Translations under genes and position numbers: made by a program
Assembly (NCBI GenBank): GCA_002441045.1
Contig: DJWQ01000250.1
Coordinates: forward strand, 1 to 22,706
DNA length: 22,706 bases
Direction of reading: 5' to 3'
From: Firmicutes bacterium UBA6226
GTDB lineage: Bacteria; Bacillota_A; Clostridia; Peptostreptococcales; Acidaminobacteraceae
Notes under the pieces: generated by a model
Told to the model about the DNA's origin: nothing
The model's database searches: none
The model's input: only the letters and a program-made list of their open reading frames with translations
In this document: piece after piece, positions 20,836 to 22,706 of the stretch
Layout of the letters: each line of letters begins with the position of its first letter
How positions within the stretch are numbered: the stretch's first letter is position 1

Positions 20836-20903
20836 AAAGTCCAGTTCGTACATTTAAATGCATCTTTTATCATAAAGTGTGCTAAATGTGAGAACTGGAC
20901 TTT
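20836..20903. terminator. Long layered hairpin, probable bidirectional terminator
   Basis: AAAGTCCAGTTC (20836-20847) pairs perfectly with GAACTGGACTTT (20892-20903). Inside are ACATTTA/TAAATGT, GCA/TGC and CTTT/AAAG. It lies seven bases after the MutS-like gene's stop and before the convergent aminopeptidase end. Flanks are A/T-rich but lack a long T run. Confidence 0.7.
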
Positions 20904-20916
20904 ATTATACTTTAGA

Positions 20917-21978
20917 TTAATCAATACTTAACTTTGGCACGGGTGTGGTTGCAACTTTAAATGCTAAATCGATGGTCGCCTTAACATCCTTTAAAGAAGC
21001 ATAGTTGTAATGCGTATGGACATATCGTGAAGGCACACCTAACACGAGAACTGGCACTGCTTTGCCTGATGTGTGGAGACGTCCAGCATTGGTACCTCCC
21101 TTACGTCTTACAGCTGACTGATAAGGAATCTCATGTGTATCTGCAAGTGATTTCGCAAAATTGATTAGTCTTCTATGACTGACATAGCTTGAATCCATGT
21201 GTCTTATTTGTACGCCGCCTCCAAGAACACATTGTGCCGTTTGAGCATCGTAATAAAGGTCATCCGCAGGAGAGCCTTCAAATACAATAGCCATATCAGG
21301 TGCGGTTACCTGACCCGTCACATGAGCGCCTCTAGTTCCCACTTCTTCTTGACTAGCAAGAGCGCCGATGACATCATATGGCAAATCTTCAATCGTAGAA
21401 AGCAATCTAAGCGTTTCAATGACGGCATAACATCCCATACGATTATCAAATGCCTTTCCAAAGACAAAATCACTTTTGCTGTTTTCATTAAAAATAACAT
21501 GAGGCGCAATAGGATCACCAACTTGTATACCAAAGACAGATAAAACCGTTTCTCTATCGGAAGCACCTATATCGATTTGAAGTGACTCAAGCTCGAGTGG
21601 GGCGCTTTTCTCTTTTTCACTCATAAAATGAGGTGGCTTAGAGGCGATAATACCTTGAATGTATTCACCAGATTCGGTCTTAATCTGAACCGTGTGTGCA
21701 GGGACGTTTGTCGGAACCCAACCGCCTAAGGGTACAAATGAGATGAGGCCATTCTTTGCAATGCTCTGTACCATAAAACCAACTTCATCTAAGTGGGCAT
21801 CTAATAGCAGTTTAGGTTTATTGCCAGTATTACTTTTAAGTTTTAAATAGACATTATTCATTGCATCGATTTCAATATCGCAAAAAGGAACATTGTCTCT
21901 CACAATTTTCACCACATCTTCTTCAAAGCCAGATGGACCAAAAGCTTCACTCAGTGATTTCAATAGCTTTAAATTCAT
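20917..21978 (-). CDS. M42-family metallo-aminopeptidase
   Basis: 353 residues from the ATG at 21978, with GGAGG five bases upstream; the in-frame ATG at 21990 overlaps that site and is rejected. Metal ligands are seen at His62 (DAHLDEVGFMV, with Asp64), bridging Asp178 (KAFDNRMGC), catalytic and metal Glu211-Glu212 (ASQEEVGTRGA), and His321 (SRYVHTHYNY). The fourth metal position, usually Asp, is likely Glu234 in FEGSPADD, as seen in some family members. Family knowledge: these form large tetrahedral shells in the cytoplasm and trim peptides; substrates range from glutamyl to broad specificity. It is monocistronic and convergent with the MutS-like gene. Confidence 0.93.
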   Translation of the reverse strand: MNLKLLKSLSEAFGPSGFEEDVVKIVRDNVPFCDIEIDAMNNVYLKLKSNTGNKPKLLLDAHLDEVGFMVQSIAKNGLISFVPLGGWVPTNVPAHTVQIKTESGEYIQGIIASKPPHFMSEKEKSAPLELESLQIDIGASDRETVLSVFGIQVGDPIAPHVIFNENSKSDFVFGKAFDNRMGCYAVIETLRLLSTIEDLPYDVIGALASQEEVGTRGAHVTGQVTAPDMAIVFEGSPADDLYYDAQTAQCVLGGGVQIRHMDSSYVSHRRLINFAKSLADTHEIPYQSAVRRKGGTNAGRLHTSGKAVPVLVLGVPSRYVHTHYNYASLKDVKATIDLAFKVATTPVPKLSID

Positions 21979-22008
21979 TTCGCCCTCCATAGTTTTTAAG
22001 TTGTTTTA

Positions 22009-22017
22009 TGTTATAAT
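22009..22017 (+). promoter_or_regulatory. Extended -10 promoter of the GNAT gene at 22100
   Basis: TGTTATAAT is a perfect extended -10. The leader would be about 75 bases long and contains ATCCG/CGGAT (22060-22076) around AAATTT-like sequence. Confidence 0.45.
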
Positions 22018-22032
22018 AGGTCTGACAGTATG

Positions 22033-22041
22033 ATTATATCA
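22033..22041 (-). promoter_or_regulatory. Extended -10 promoter of the M42 gene
   Basis: On the minus strand TGATATAAT is a perfect extended -10, 54 bases before the start codon. Divergent from the plus-strand promoter, with only about 16 bases between the -10 elements. Confidence 0.45.
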
Positions 22042-22099
22042 TGAAATAAAATGAATTAAATCCGCAAATTTCGGATATCGAAATAATAGGAGAGTACCT

Positions 22100-22612
22100 A
22101 TGCAGTCTAGGCGACTTAATATTAGAACGGTTGAAAAGAAAGATGAAGCATTTATATATCAGTTAAAATCTAATCCATTGACCTATCGTTATGTGGAAAT
22201 GAAGCCTTATCAATCACTTGCCGATGCAAGGAAATTTATCAAGTCAGTCCTAAAAGATATCGATCATAAAGAGGCCTATTATTGGTGCTTAGAGTCCCGA
22301 GAAACGCATCAATGCGTTGGGACGATTTGTCTTTGGAACTTTGATGATGAATTAAAACATGCAGAAATCGGATATGAGATATTGCCTGAGCATTATCAAA
22401 ATGGATATGCAACCGAAGCCGTTGCTGAGGTTGTGGCATTTGCAGCGTCTCTCGAACAATTGGATTCAATTATCGCTATAACGCACGAGGCTAATATTGC
22501 ATCGATTCGCATGTTGGAAAAGTTAAATTTTAAATGTAAGGGCATTGCTACGAAAATCTATCCAGAGATAGAGGAAAGTGATGCAATGCACCTTTATGAA
22601 TTGCTATTTTGA
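22100..22612 (+). CDS. GNAT acetyltransferase, RimJ/RimL type
   Basis: 170 residues, with AGGAG before ATG 22100. Begins with the RimJ/RimL-like pattern RRLNIRTVEKKDEAFIYQLKSN. The acetyl-CoA motif is IGYEILPEHYQNGYATEAV (Q/RxxGxA version QNGYA). It then runs HEANIASIRMLEKLNFKCKG, the Asn-x-x-Ser-x-x-x-x-x-Lys pattern of this subgroup. Family knowledge: members acetylate ribosomal protein N-termini, aminoglycosides or small metabolites. Nothing identifies the acceptor here. The next ORF starts seven bases after the stop, so they may be co-transcribed. Confidence 0.92.
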   Translation: MQSRRLNIRTVEKKDEAFIYQLKSNPLTYRYVEMKPYQSLADARKFIKSVLKDIDHKEAYYWCLESRETHQCVGTICLWNFDDELKHAEIGYEILPEHYQNGYATEAVAEVVAFAASLEQLDSIIAITHEANIASIRMLEKLNFKCKGIATKIYPEIEESDAMHLYELLF

Positions 22613-22619
22613 GGTAGAC

Positions 22620-22706
22620 ATGGCTGAAAAAAATCAGATTCAGGATGAGGAAAATCAAGCTCAAACAAATGGACAAAATGATGTTAACAGACAAATAAAT
22701 ATTGAA
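22620..22706 (+). CDS. Gln/Asn-rich protein, 5' part only
   Basis: ATG 22620 has GAGGT six bases upstream and opens a frame that runs off the right edge after 29 codons. The visible residues are acidic and rich in Gln and Asn (MAEKNQIQDEENQAQTNGQN). Such a disordered N-terminus gives no family. It is seven bases downstream of the GNAT stop, so probably the second gene of that operon. Confidence 0.65.
   Translation, partial: MAEKNQIQDEENQAQTNGQNDVNRQINIE

Noticed and set aside
21199..21543. Plus-strand open frame of 114 codons
   Set aside because: Antisense to the M42 peptidase, which has a complete metal site; composition like a shadow frame.

Overview
The window looks like chromosomal DNA from a low-GC Gram-positive bacterium (Bacillota). 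A clostridial relative is my guess, but the sequence does not fix the genus. The base composition is AT-rich and the Shine-Dalgarno sequences are strong (AGGAGG type). The promoters are consensus sigma-A, lipoproteins carry Gram-positive style lipoboxes, and PTS genes are controlled by BglG-type antitermination. The genetic code is standard. I see no phage, insertion sequence, CRISPR array or rRNA; this is mostly core and housekeeping sequence in short independent operons.

Layout. Positions 1-611: end of an oligopeptide ABC transporter ATPase, a 59-residue membrane peptide and a terminator. 612-1381: a gene-poor gap holding a tRNA-Thr(GGU) on the minus strand with its own promoter and terminator. 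1382-3133: a large membrane protein of unknown function. 3393-4232 (minus): YitT-family membrane protein, divergent from a UbiA-family prenyltransferase and a PAS-GGDEF diguanylate cyclase (4305-6868). 6904-8235 (minus): NhaC-type antiporter, divergent from a GNAT gene and a coupled B3/B4-domain gene (8331-9589). 9578-10832: a cobalamin riboswitch with terminator, controlling a membrane-anchored DUF4430 (transcobalamin-C-like) protein and an ECF S component, very probably a vitamin B12 uptake unit. 10974-12847: a PF06541 membrane protein and a DppA-type D-aminopeptidase, convergent and overlapping with a C39-like lipoprotein (12844-13638). 13738-14685: a lipoprotein built on repeated NVGD strands.

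14719-18323 is a sugar phosphotransferase region: a BglG/LicT/GlcT-type antiterminator, an N-acetylglucosamine-type IICB permease, then a free-standing IIA and HPr. The antiterminator gene and the permease gene are each preceded by an RAT antiterminator hairpin overlapping an intrinsic terminator, so the antiterminator should control both its own synthesis and the permease. IIA and HPr sit behind a separate 251-base leader with several strong hairpins that match no RNA family I recognise.

18518-22706: CutC-family protein behind a repeat-rich promoter region, a membrane-anchored MutS-like ATPase with a perfect hairpin at its predicted transcript start, an M42 aminopeptidase (minus), a GNAT acetyltransferase, and the first 29 codons of a Gln/Asn-rich protein running off the edge.

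The most interesting items are the riboswitch/DUF4430/ECF-S unit, the unassigned structured leader before the IIA-HPr genes, the covarying tandem antitermination gates, the 22-bp-periodic repeats before cutC, and the membrane MutS-like ATPase. I do not see a clear-cut new defence or mobile system here.
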